The notes under the pieces: model-generated
Databases searched by the model: none
Told to the model about the DNA's origin: nothing
Seen by the model: the letters and a program-made list of their open reading frames with translations, nothing else
Shown here: piece after piece, positions 6,198-13,227 of the stretch
Layout of the letters: each line of letters begins with the position of its first letter
How positions within the stretch are numbered: position 1 is the stretch's first letter
Translations under genes and position numbers: made by a program
Assembly: GCA_946481735.1 (NCBI GenBank)
Contig: CAMLOU010000106.1
Location: 1-14,829 of the forward strand
Reading direction: 5' to 3'
Source: an uncultured Cellvibrio sp.
Lineage (GTDB): Bacteria > Pseudomonadota > Gammaproteobacteria > Pseudomonadales > Cellvibrionaceae
Length of the DNA: 14,829 bases

Positions 6198-7646
6198 ATG
6201 CAGATAGATTGGCGCACTTACTCTCCCGGTCATTTTTACGATGAACTCATCAGTTCTCCCGGTAACGCGCGCAAAGCGACCCGTCACCTGGCCAAATATT
6301 TAAGCTCGTTAACCGGCGATGAGTTACAGGAGCGCAAGCAGTCCGCCGAACTCGCTATCAAAACCATGGGGATCTCATTTACGGTTTATAGTGATGCTGG
6401 CAATATCGACCGCGCCTGGCCGTTTGACATTATCCCGCGCATTATTCCGCAAAAAGAATGGCAGAAAACCGAGCAGGGTTTGATCCAGCGCCTGACCGCT
6501 CTGAATTGTTTTATCAACGATATCTACAACGATCAGAAAATCATTAAAGACAAAGTCCTGCCTATGGCATTACTGGCGGACTCGGTCAACTTCCGCAAGG
6601 AATGTATGGGCATGAAGCCGGCCTTCGGTGTCTGGGCTCATATTTGCGGCAGCGATTTGATTCGCAACGAAAAAGGTGATTTTTTTGTCCTGGAGGACAA
6701 TCTGCGCGTGCCCTCCGGTGTGTCCTACATGCTGGAAAACCGTAAAGTGACCAAACGGGTTTTCCCCGAGTTATTTGAAAACCACAATATTGTTCCTGTC
6801 ACCGAATATCCCAATCAATTATTCGATACGCTTGCCGCATTATCACCGCGCCCGTTAGATCGACCGGAGGTCGTGGTGCTGACGCCGGGCATTTATAACT
6901 CCGCGTATTTTGAGCATTCCTATCTTGCGCAGCAAATGGGTGTGGAGTTGGTAGAAGGCAGCGATCTGGTGGTGGAAAACGATTGCGTTTATATGCGCAC
7001 CATCAAAGGCTTATCACGGGTAGATGTCATCTACCGACGCATTGATGATTTATTCCTCGACCCGGAAATGTTTAACCCGGATTCCATGCTCGGTGTACCC
7101 GGCTTGATGCGCGCCTGGCTTAAAGGTAACGTCGCCCTGGCAAATGCGCCCGGTGCCGGCGTGGCGGATGACAAGGTGATCTACACTTTTGTGCCGGCGA
7201 TGATTAAGTATTACCTGGGCGAAGAACCCATCCTGCCCAACGTGCCCAGTTACCTTTGCATCGATCCCCAGCAATGCGAATACGTGCTGGCCAACCTCGA
7301 TAAACTGGTGGTGAAGCCAGCCAACGAATCCGGCGGTTACGGCATGATTATCGGGCCCCAAGCGAGCAAGAAAGAGCGCGATGAGTTTGCCTTGCGCATC
7401 AAAGCCAATCCGCGCAATTACATGGCGCAACCACTGATCTCATTGTCCACTGCGCCGATTCTCGCGAACAAAAATGCTGAGCCGCGCCATATCGATTTAC
7501 GGCCTTTTGTTTTGCAAGGTAAAGAGCATTACGTCACGCCCGGTGGGCTGACACGAGTGGCCATGGTGAAGGGTTCCTACGTGGTGAATTCATCGCAAGG
7601 TGGGGGCAGTAAAGATACCTGGATTGTCGTTGAGGGGGATAAATAA
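6198..7646 (+). CDS. Circularly permuted type 2 ATP-grasp protein (DUF404/DUF407 family)
   Basis: The 482-residue protein is near the usual length of the family and lacks a signal peptide. Conserved blocks are visible in order: NLRVPSGVSYML (168-179), VVKPANESGGYGM around 371-383 with the phosphate-loop-like Glu-Ser-Gly-Gly, DLRPFVLQG from Asp433, and a C-terminal GLTRVAMVKGS and SSQGGGSKDTW. In ATP-grasp enzymes such elements bind MgATP and activate a carboxylate as acyl-phosphate for ligation to an amine. This family has been predicted to be an amidoligase making or tagging peptides, but its substrates are unproven. It directly abuts the alpha-E gene, TAA touching ATG, so the two are cotranscribed and probably translationally coupled. 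AGGGA lies 7 bases before the start. Confidence 0.88.
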   Translation: MQIDWRTYSPGHFYDELISSPGNARKATRHLAKYLSSLTGDELQERKQSAELAIKTMGISFTVYSDAGNIDRAWPFDIIPRIIPQKEWQKTEQGLIQRLTALNCFINDIYNDQKIIKDKVLPMALLADSVNFRKECMGMKPAFGVWAHICGSDLIRNEKGDFFVLEDNLRVPSGVSYMLENRKVTKRVFPELFENHNIVPVTEYPNQLFDTLAALSPRPLDRPEVVVLTPGIYNSAYFEHSYLAQQMGVELVEGSDLVVENDCVYMRTIKGLSRVDVIYRRIDDLFLDPEMFNPDSMLGVPGLMRAWLKGNVALANAPGAGVADDKVIYTFVPAMIKYYLGEEPILPNVPSYLCIDPQQCEYVLANLDKLVVKPANESGGYGMIIGPQASKKERDEFALRIKANPRNYMAQPLISLSTAPILANKNAEPRHIDLRPFVLQGKEHYVTPGGLTRVAMVKGSYVVNSSQGGGSKDTWIVVEGDK

Positions 7647-8630
7647 ATGTTATCTCGCGTAGCTGAACGTATTTATTGGTTGGGCCGCTACATGGAGCGC
7701 AGTGAAAATGTGGCGCGCATGGTGAATGTGAACTCCAACTTACTGCTCGACCTGCCACGCGGTGTCAAGGTGGGGTGGGGCTCGCTGATCGACATCAGCG
7801 GCACTGGCAACTATTTTAACCGCGATACTGATCAGGCTGATGAACGCACTGTCGTGCGCTTCATGCTGGCGGATAAGGATAATCCCTCGTCGTTATTAAA
7901 TTCACTCAGCTGGGCGCGGGAAAATGCGCGGATCACGCGCGAGACCATGCCCATGGAAGCCTGGGAGTTGGTCAACGATCTGTATCACACCATTAAGGAC
8001 AACGCTAATGCCATGACCGCACGGCGCGAGCGCAGCAGAATGTTGTTGCATGTCATCAATCAGGTACAACAATTTACCGGTTTGCTGGCCGGGTGCATGA
8101 CGCATAACGATGCCTACGATTTTATTCGCCTGGGACGCAACCTTGAGCGCGCCGACATGACCACGCGTATTGTGGATGCTGGCCTTGTGCATTTGTTGCC
8201 GCATTTATCGTCTGGCAGTGGCAGCGGTAGTGACGTGTTGCAACCGTACAACAATGTGTTGTGGATGAGCGTGCTGCGCTCGTTAAGCGGTTATCAGATG
8301 TATCGCCAACATGTGCGCGACCGCGTAAACGCTAAAGATGTGGTGACATTTTTATTACAAAACGAAAATTTTCCACGTGCGGTGGCTCATTCACTGGGTG
8401 AACTGGAAGGGTGCCTGAAAAAATTACCCAACAGCAAAGCCGCGTCCAACACGGTCGCCAAGGCCATTGCCCATGTCAAGGCCGCCGACATACCGCAGTT
8501 GTTGGAAAAAGGGCTACATGAGTATATCGACGAGATTCAATATGAGATCGGTAACCTGCATTCTGTGATTACCGAAACCTGGTTCCTGCCGGTAAAAATA
8601 ACCTCATCGCAAAAGCAATCGGCAGCCTGA
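7647..8630 (+). CDS. Alpha-E domain protein (DUF403 family)
   Basis: The 327-residue, helix-rich protein begins with MLSRVAERIYWLGRYMERSEN, the hallmark N-terminus of the alpha-E family, and retains the later REN-ARITRETMP and FIRLGRNLERADMTTRI blocks. It has no signal peptide or transmembrane segment. A serine-glycine repeat at about 188-196 looks like a flexible insertion or linker. The family is almost always encoded next to the circularly permuted ATP-grasp protein and is thought to act with it, though no reaction is established. GAGGGGG at 7632-7638, within the end of the preceding gene, lies 8 bases before the ATG. The transglutaminase-like partner often found third in this operon is absent, since the next gene is an unrelated lipase behind a probable terminator. 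Confidence 0.88.
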   Translation: MLSRVAERIYWLGRYMERSENVARMVNVNSNLLLDLPRGVKVGWGSLIDISGTGNYFNRDTDQADERTVVRFMLADKDNPSSLLNSLSWARENARITRETMPMEAWELVNDLYHTIKDNANAMTARRERSRMLLHVINQVQQFTGLLAGCMTHNDAYDFIRLGRNLERADMTTRIVDAGLVHLLPHLSSGSGSGSDVLQPYNNVLWMSVLRSLSGYQMYRQHVRDRVNAKDVVTFLLQNENFPRAVAHSLGELEGCLKKLPNSKAASNTVAKAIAHVKAADIPQLLEKGLHEYIDEIQYEIGNLHSVITETWFLPVKITSSQKQSAA

Positions 8631-8663
8631 TTCGCGCCGATTTACTCGCTAAGCTTACCCTCC

Positions 8664-8700
8664 AGGAATCTGGCACAGCATCGTTTGTCGCCAGAATCCT
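8664..8700 (+). terminator. Probable rho-independent-like terminator after the alpha-E gene
   Basis: AGGAATCTGGC (8664-8674) pairs with GCCAGAATCCT (8690-8700) over 11 positions with one A-A mismatch and a 15-base loop, 33 bases after the alpha-E stop codon. A short pyrimidine-rich TTCCTGTC follows, weaker than a canonical U-run. It divides the ATP-grasp/alpha-E pair from the lipase gene. Confidence 0.5.
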
Positions 8701-8705
8701 TTCCT

Positions 8706-8734
8706 GTCACACAATGCCGAATCCTGTCTACACT
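8706..8734 (+). promoter_or_regulatory. Weak candidate promoter of the lipase gene
   Basis: GTCACA (8706-8711) and TACACT (8729-8734) are 17 bases apart, matching -35 and -10 consensus at 4 of 6 and 4 of 6 positions, and lie 69 bases before the lipase start, just after the probable terminator. It is plausible by position but weak in sequence. Confidence 0.3.
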
Positions 8735-8792
8735 GTTTGTTGGTAATAGGTTATCTTCTGGGACTGGAACGTTTGACTGGTTGTTTTCTCTT

Positions 8793-8797
8793 GGAGA
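8793..8797 (+). promoter_or_regulatory. Shine-Dalgarno that sets the lipase start at ATG 8804
   Basis: GGAGA is followed by three consecutive possible starts, GTG 8798, GTG 8801 and ATG 8804. Only the ATG has proper spacing (6 bases), and it gives the Met-Lys-Lys beginning expected of a lipoprotein signal peptide. Confidence 0.7.
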
Positions 8798-8803
8798 GTG
8801 GTG

Positions 8804-11167
8804 ATGAAAAAAATAACGAATGCCTTGCTTGCCGTTGTCTGTTTGCCGTTGATATTACAAGGGTGTGGCAGCGATGATGATGCCAACAGCGGCCCCGAAC
8901 CTTCCGGGCCAGCCGTGTTTGAACCGGGCACCCACCCACGTTTTGATCCCGTTGCCCAGGATCTTCCCTTTAATACCGATTTGATCTTTGCGGCAGCCGC
9001 CACCAGTGACGGCACCGCAAATGTTGGCGCTGCTACCGATCCTGTCCGTGCCGCGTTAAATATGCTGGATGGCTTTTCCACTTCGGCATTTTTTGATGTG
9101 CTGATCCAGGGCAGCGTCAATGCAGCCACGGTCGTTCCCATGCAGACGGTTTTCCTGCTGGAAGTCGATACTGGCGGTAATGATGCGCTGAATCCGGCCA
9201 ATGTGGTCGGCCTGGTCGGTCCTGCCGCTTTTGATACCCAGGTGGTTTCCGTTGATGGCGGCACCAACAATGCCATTCGCATCCGTCCCACTGCGCCGCT
9301 CAAACCCAAAACAAAATACTTGGTCGTTCTGACGAATGACATCATGGATGCCGGCGGGCAGCCCTTGACACCCTCCTGGACTTACAACGCCCTCGGCGAT
9401 CCTGAATACCCGACACTGGCTTCCCTGGTGCCAGTGCGCAATGCCATTCTTGGTTGGGAACAACTGGCTGCCGGTTTCCTGTCCGCTGTGACCGAACTGA
9501 CTGCGGCAGCGGCAACGGAAAAGCTGGTGCTCACCTACACCTTCACCACAACTGATCCTCAGGCACCGCTGGTTGCCATGGCCTCACCCCGTGCCGCAAT
9601 TGCCGCAATGCAAATAGCCGCAGGTGAGGAACCGGCCACGGCAGTCAGTAACGTGATGACGCTGGATGGTATGGGCCTGTTGCCCACACCCAAGCCTCGG
9701 CCAGTGGGAATATCGGCAGATACCGGTCTGGACTTTGCGATCCTCACGGAAGGTTTGCTGGCCGGCAATGTGGGCTCCCTTTATACCGGGTATATCCAGT
9801 TGCCTTACTATCAAACCGGCCCGGACGGTTTGCCGTTTGGCGCGTTCCTGAGCCGCAACTGGCAGCCGGACACTACCTTGGCTGGCGCATTGGGTGTGAC
9901 TGTCCCGGCGGATGTAGATGGCAGTTTCAATGTGACCTACCGCTATCCTTTTGCGGCCAGGACGGCGGATGAATCGGTACCCTTGCAAGTGACGCTGCCA
10001 TCGGGAAGTCATGTGCCTGGTTATGCTGGCGTCCTGACCTGTGGCCAGATATACGCCGCCTCCGGCTACCCGGTGGTTATCTATATCCACGGTATCACCA
10101 GTGATCGCACTTCAGTGCTGGCGCTTGGCCATACTCTGGCCAGTCAATGTGTTGCTACAGTAGCTATCGATTTGCCCATGCATGGCATTCCTGCCACCAG
10201 TGCTTTTGTGAATGTCCTCAATACCGAAAAAAGCAGCATGATTCCCTTTAATATCCTCTACGGTGACAACGCACCGCGCGAGCGCCACTTCAACGTAGCG
10301 GGACCGGGCGGTGCACCGGCGCCGATGAATTTCGAAACACCAGGCGCGACCGACGGTTCAGGCGCACAGTTTATTAATCTGGGATACCTTGCCAACACCC
10401 GTGACAACAACCGTCAGGCGGTGATGGATTTGCTAAACCTCAATGCAAGCCTGGCAGACATCGAGGCAGCACTGCAGGACTCGCTTGCGGTCAGTTTTGA
10501 TCTGGATAGGGTGTATGTCGTGGGGCAATCGCTCGGCGGCATTATCGGCAGCGTATTCACCACAGTTAATCAGATGGCGATTGCCAACGACGCTCAGGTC
10601 GGATTGGCATCCAACCTGAATCCGATTCGCGGTCTGGTTGCTTCTACGGCGGGCTCGCAGGTATCGCAGATCCTGGTAAATTCCGCCACCTTTGCACCGG
10701 TCATCAATAATGGCTTGGCAGCGGCCGGCGTGAATGTTGGTACCAGCAACTATGAACGCTTCCTCTACGCCGCTCAAAGCACACTGGATTCCGGCGACCC
10801 GGTGAGCTTTGCGCAAACCCTGGGTATGTTGAATGTACCGGTGTTGTTACAGCAGGTTAATAACGATCTGGTCATCCCCAACGGCCCGGAAAGCGCGCCC
10901 CTGGCCGGAACCGAGGCATTGGCCGATCTGGTAGGTGCGGAGCAGTTGGATATCGGTATTGATCAGGCGCTGGGGCAGGGTATCGTGAAGCTCACCGCAG
11001 GTGATCATGCCTCACTGCTGCGCCCCGGTAGCCCGGCAACTGCGCATATCACAACAGAGCTGCAAACCCAGGTGGTAACCTTTGTGTTGAATGAGGCAGA
11101 GGTGACTATTGGTGCTGGTGCGCCGGAGAATATTGAGGCGCCGGAAGCTGAAGTGGTTGTTGATTGA
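8804..11167 (+). CDS. Lipoprotein lipase/lysophospholipase of the VolA/Pla-1 type
   Basis: The protein is 787 residues from ATG 8804. MKKI, a hydrophobic stretch and the lipobox LQGC predict a lipoprotein anchored at about Cys22; the residues after it are Gly-Ser-Asp-Asp-Asp, not a strong inner-membrane retention signal. The N-terminal half (about 40-390) resembles the bacterial virulence-factor lipase N-terminal domain, with PLKPKTKYLVVLTNDI as in Ig-like surface modules. The C-terminal half is an alpha/beta hydrolase: YIHGITSD gives the oxyanion-loop HG, GQSLGG the nucleophile Ser576, NNDLVIPN the likely Asp688, and GDHASLL the His735. Vibrio VolA is a surface lysophospholipase that frees fatty acids from host or environmental lipids, and the same role is inferred. 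It appears to be a single-gene unit between a probable terminator upstream and convergent mltF downstream. Confidence 0.82.
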   Translation: MKKITNALLAVVCLPLILQGCGSDDDANSGPEPSGPAVFEPGTHPRFDPVAQDLPFNTDLIFAAAATSDGTANVGAATDPVRAALNMLDGFSTSAFFDVLIQGSVNAATVVPMQTVFLLEVDTGGNDALNPANVVGLVGPAAFDTQVVSVDGGTNNAIRIRPTAPLKPKTKYLVVLTNDIMDAGGQPLTPSWTYNALGDPEYPTLASLVPVRNAILGWEQLAAGFLSAVTELTAAAATEKLVLTYTFTTTDPQAPLVAMASPRAAIAAMQIAAGEEPATAVSNVMTLDGMGLLPTPKPRPVGISADTGLDFAILTEGLLAGNVGSLYTGYIQLPYYQTGPDGLPFGAFLSRNWQPDTTLAGALGVTVPADVDGSFNVTYRYPFAARTADESVPLQVTLPSGSHVPGYAGVLTCGQIYAASGYPVVIYIHGITSDRTSVLALGHTLASQCVATVAIDLPMHGIPATSAFVNVLNTEKSSMIPFNILYGDNAPRERHFNVAGPGGAPAPMNFETPGATDGSGAQFINLGYLANTRDNNRQAVMDLLNLNASLADIEAALQDSLAVSFDLDRVYVVGQSLGGIIGSVFTTVNQMAIANDAQVGLASNLNPIRGLVASTAGSQVSQILVNSATFAPVINNGLAAAGVNVGTSNYERFLYAAQSTLDSGDPVSFAQTLGMLNVPVLLQQVNNDLVIPNGPESAPLAGTEALADLVGAEQLDIGIDQALGQGIVKLTAGDHASLLRPGSPATAHITTELQTQVVTFVLNEAEVTIGAGAPENIEAPEAEVVVD

Positions 11168-11189
11168 TATTGGCACGATGTGAGTTTGG

Positions 11190-11283
11190 CGTTAGGGCAT
11201 GTATGTCAAAACCCTCAATTCAGGGATGAATTGAGGGAGCTACAGGGACGTATCCATGCGTTTTTGACATATATGCCCTAACG
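11190..11283. repeat. 94-bp nested palindromic element between convergent genes
   Basis: Outer arms of 22 bases, 11190-11211 (beginning CGTTAGGGCAT) and 11262-11283 (ending ATGCCCTAACG), are complementary at 21 positions; the exception is a G-T pair that still wobble-pairs in RNA. Inside, CCCTCAATT (11212-11220) and AATTGAGGG (11229-11237) form a perfect 9-bp hairpin abutting the left arm. A 23-base unpaired spacer (11238-11260) remains on the right. The element lies 22 bases past the lipase stop and 41 bases past the mltF stop. It can act as a two-way terminator, and its composite structure resembles small dispersed palindromic repeats or MITE-like elements. No flanking target duplication was evident. 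Confidence 0.75.
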
Positions 11284-11324
11284 ACAAACGGATTCCAAAG
11301 TACTTACCTGCAACACAGTAGAAG

Positions 11325-12842
11325 CTATAAAACCGAAAGCGAAGAAGTATTGAAACTGTTGCGACTGAACTTGCTCTTCACCGGTTGCAACGACTCGGTT
11401 GACTCTAACGGTATCTGCACATCCGTCTCATCATCGTGAGTCACTGCCAAGCGGCGTTGTTCATGTTGGGAATGCCAGGCCAGGATCTTGTGATAGTTAC
11501 GCACATTCTTGACGTAAGCCACCGGCTCCCAACCGCGCGCATAACCATGCTTGGTCTTGCTGTAGTACTGGCGTTTCGCCAGCAGCGGTAGATACTTGCG
11601 CACATCACTCCATTTATTCGGGTCGTCGCCGTGGATTTCCGTTAACACCCGCGCATCTTCCAGGTGACCCATGCCGACGTTATAGGCGGCCAGGGCCATA
11701 TATACCCGGTCATCGCCGATTACCCGCGCCGGAATGCGGTCCAGTAAGTTGCGAAAATATTTCGCCCCACCATAAATACTTTGTGACGGATCGATACGGT
11801 CTTTTACGCCCATATCGCTGGCGGTGGCCAGAGTCAGCATCATCAAACCGCGCACGCCAGTGCGTGATTCGGCGGCGGGATTCCAGTGGGATTCCTGATA
11901 ACTGATTGCTGCGAGCAGTTGCCAGTCCAGGTCAAATGTTGCGGCGGCTTCTTTTAAACCCTCCTCCCAGCGCGGCAAGCGCTTTTCCAGCCGATAGGAA
12001 AAGAGCAGGGCATCGCCCGTGGTGACTTCAACGATGGGTTTATAAAACTGGTCGGTTAACGCGGCGAGTGTGCCGTCTTGTTCGATGCGCTCCAGGTAAG
12101 CCTGGGCTGCATCAAACAGGCTGGTATCGATACTGTAGGCGAAAGCCCAGGCCAGATCTTGTGCATCACTGATATCAAATGCCGTTTGCGCGCGTGGGTA
12201 GGCGTGGCGATTCAGGTCGTAGGAGTTGGAGTCGACGATGGCGTAATCTGCATGGCCTTTGTGGATCATCTCCAGCAACTCGATCATCTCCAGTGCCGGC
12301 TCTTCCCGCCAGGTGAGTTCGGGGTAGGTTTCGCGCAACTCCTGTAAACGTTCGACGTGGGATGATTCAGAGATAACGACCAGGTCTTTGCCCATCAGGT
12401 CGAGAATACTGCGCGGCGCCGGTTGACGGCTGTTATAGACCAGCTGTTGCTTGACCTTCATAAACGGGCGGGTGAACTTCACGTCTTTACTGCGGGTGGG
12501 GGTGACGGTAATGCCGGCAGCGGCGAGGTGATTCTGTTCTTTGCCTACTGCATTAAAGATCCGGCTGAAGCTGTCTTCATCCTGTATAACCAGCTCAACC
12601 CCCAGCTCATCAGCAAAGCCCTTGACCAGTGAGTACTCAAACCCGGTCAAGCCTTCTGGGCCTTCATAATAGGTGGTTGGGCCGTTGCGTGAGATAACCC
12701 GCAGTTGGCCTTCGGTAAGGACTTTTTCCAGTGTGCTGGGCAAGTAGCTGCGTACCAGCATCAGTGAAATGGCAATGATGGACAACCCGCTGAACAGGTT
12801 GGAAATCATTCGTTGGGCGGCTTTGCGTTTGCCTATCTCCAT
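11325..12842 (-). CDS. mltF: Membrane-bound lytic murein transglycosylase F
   Basis: The 505-residue protein is close to the length of E. coli MltF. A hydrophobic segment at about 13-30 (Leu-Phe-Ser-Gly-Leu-Ser-Ile-Ile-Ala) anchors it; there is no lipobox cysteine. Residues about 40-270 form a periplasmic-binding-protein-like domain (LRVISRNGP, GFEYSLVKGFADELG), a known regulatory domain in MltF that binds peptidoglycan fragments. From about 295 a lysozyme-like SLT domain follows, with ISYQESHWNP holding catalytic Glu317, then RGLMMLTLATA and AALAYNVG-type motifs, here ALAAYNVGMGH. The enzyme cleaves the MurNAc-GlcNAc bond non-hydrolytically to give 1,6-anhydro ends, acting in wall turnover. 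The minus-strand start is supported by GGAGA 8 bases upstream. It is divergent from purL, as in other gammaproteobacteria. Confidence 0.92.
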   Translation of the reverse strand: MEIGKRKAAQRMISNLFSGLSIIAISLMLVRSYLPSTLEKVLTEGQLRVISRNGPTTYYEGPEGLTGFEYSLVKGFADELGVELVIQDEDSFSRIFNAVGKEQNHLAAAGITVTPTRSKDVKFTRPFMKVKQQLVYNSRQPAPRSILDLMGKDLVVISESSHVERLQELRETYPELTWREEPALEMIELLEMIHKGHADYAIVDSNSYDLNRHAYPRAQTAFDISDAQDLAWAFAYSIDTSLFDAAQAYLERIEQDGTLAALTDQFYKPIVEVTTGDALLFSYRLEKRLPRWEEGLKEAAATFDLDWQLLAAISYQESHWNPAAESRTGVRGLMMLTLATASDMGVKDRIDPSQSIYGGAKYFRNLLDRIPARVIGDDRVYMALAAYNVGMGHLEDARVLTEIHGDDPNKWSDVRKYLPLLAKRQYYSKTKHGYARGWEPVAYVKNVRNYHKILAWHSQHEQRRLAVTHDDETDVQIPLESTESLQPVKSKFSRNSFNTSSLSVL

Positions 12843-12974
12843 ATACGGTGTCTCCGGATTTACGGATGCCGAATCTATTCCATTGCTGACCCGTGCAAAA
12901 TTTGCGCGATCTTAATGCCTCTTAACGTGCGCCGCTAGCTTGTTTTTCACTCAAAAATAGTGTAGCCCTTGAAT

Positions 12975-12992
12975 GAAAATTAATCAATTTTC
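12975..12992. repeat. Perfect 7-bp inverted repeat in the mltF-purL spacer
   Basis: GAAAATT (12975-12981) and AATTTTC (12986-12992) flank the 4-base loop AATC. The dyad could be an operator for the divergent promoters or a leader hairpin of the mltF transcript. No T-run gives it terminator character. It does not match the classical enterobacterial PurR operator. Confidence 0.4.
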
Positions 12993-13176
12993 GCGCCAAA
13001 CCCAGATTCCATCAGGGTTTTATCGACACCAGAAGCCGGTTAATCCAGTAAAAAAATCTTCGAAAAAATTGTTTAAATTGGTAAAAAACACCACAGGCTG
13101 TGTAAAAGTCAGCTGCAGACCACAAGCAGAGGGACAAGGGGCCATTACAAATGATGTTAACGGCCAGAGGATCAAG

Positions 13177-13182
13177 TACAAT
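13177..13182 (+). promoter_or_regulatory. Candidate -10 box of the purL promoter
   Basis: TACAAT matches the -10 consensus at 5 of 6 positions and lies 45 bases before the purL start. The expected -35 region around 13154-13160 is poor, so activation or upstream A-tract DNA may compensate. No PurR box was recognised. Confidence 0.4.
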
Positions 13183-13227
13183 TGCGCCCTCTTTTAACAC
13201 CCCCCGACGCTTGAGGCTCGTTCCCCT

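Larger units (their letters stand above)
12843..13227. other. 385-bp divergent regulatory region between mltF and purL
   Basis: No convincing gene is seen here. It holds the mltF ribosome binding site on the minus strand (12851-12855), a small dyad GCAAA-A-TTTGC (12895-12905), a perfect inverted repeat at 12975-12992, three A-tracts of 6-7 bases (13050-13056, 13063-13068, 13083-13088) with an AT step between the last two, and a likely purL -10 box (13177-13182). A clear mltF promoter was not identified. Confidence 0.6.

Noticed and set aside
8798..8803. Two GTG codons as lipase start
   Set aside because: They leave only 0 to 3 bases after GGAGA; ATG 8804 has proper spacing and begins Met-Lys-Lys.
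8728..9345. 205-residue antisense frame over the lipase start
   Set aside because: It lies opposite a lipoprotein gene with a strong signal peptide; composition is an antisense shadow.
9584..10090. 168-residue antisense frame inside the lipase gene
   Set aside because: Opposite a well-supported coding region and with no recognisable motifs.
12973..13197. 74-residue frame in the mltF-purL spacer
   Set aside because: Lysine-rich translation of AT-rich promoter DNA, covering the inverted repeat and the purL -10 box; no ribosome binding site.
12843..13227. Search for a tRNA or small RNA gene in the longest gene-free stretch
   Set aside because: No cloverleaf, CCA end or T-loop motif and no terminator-bounded transcript was seen.
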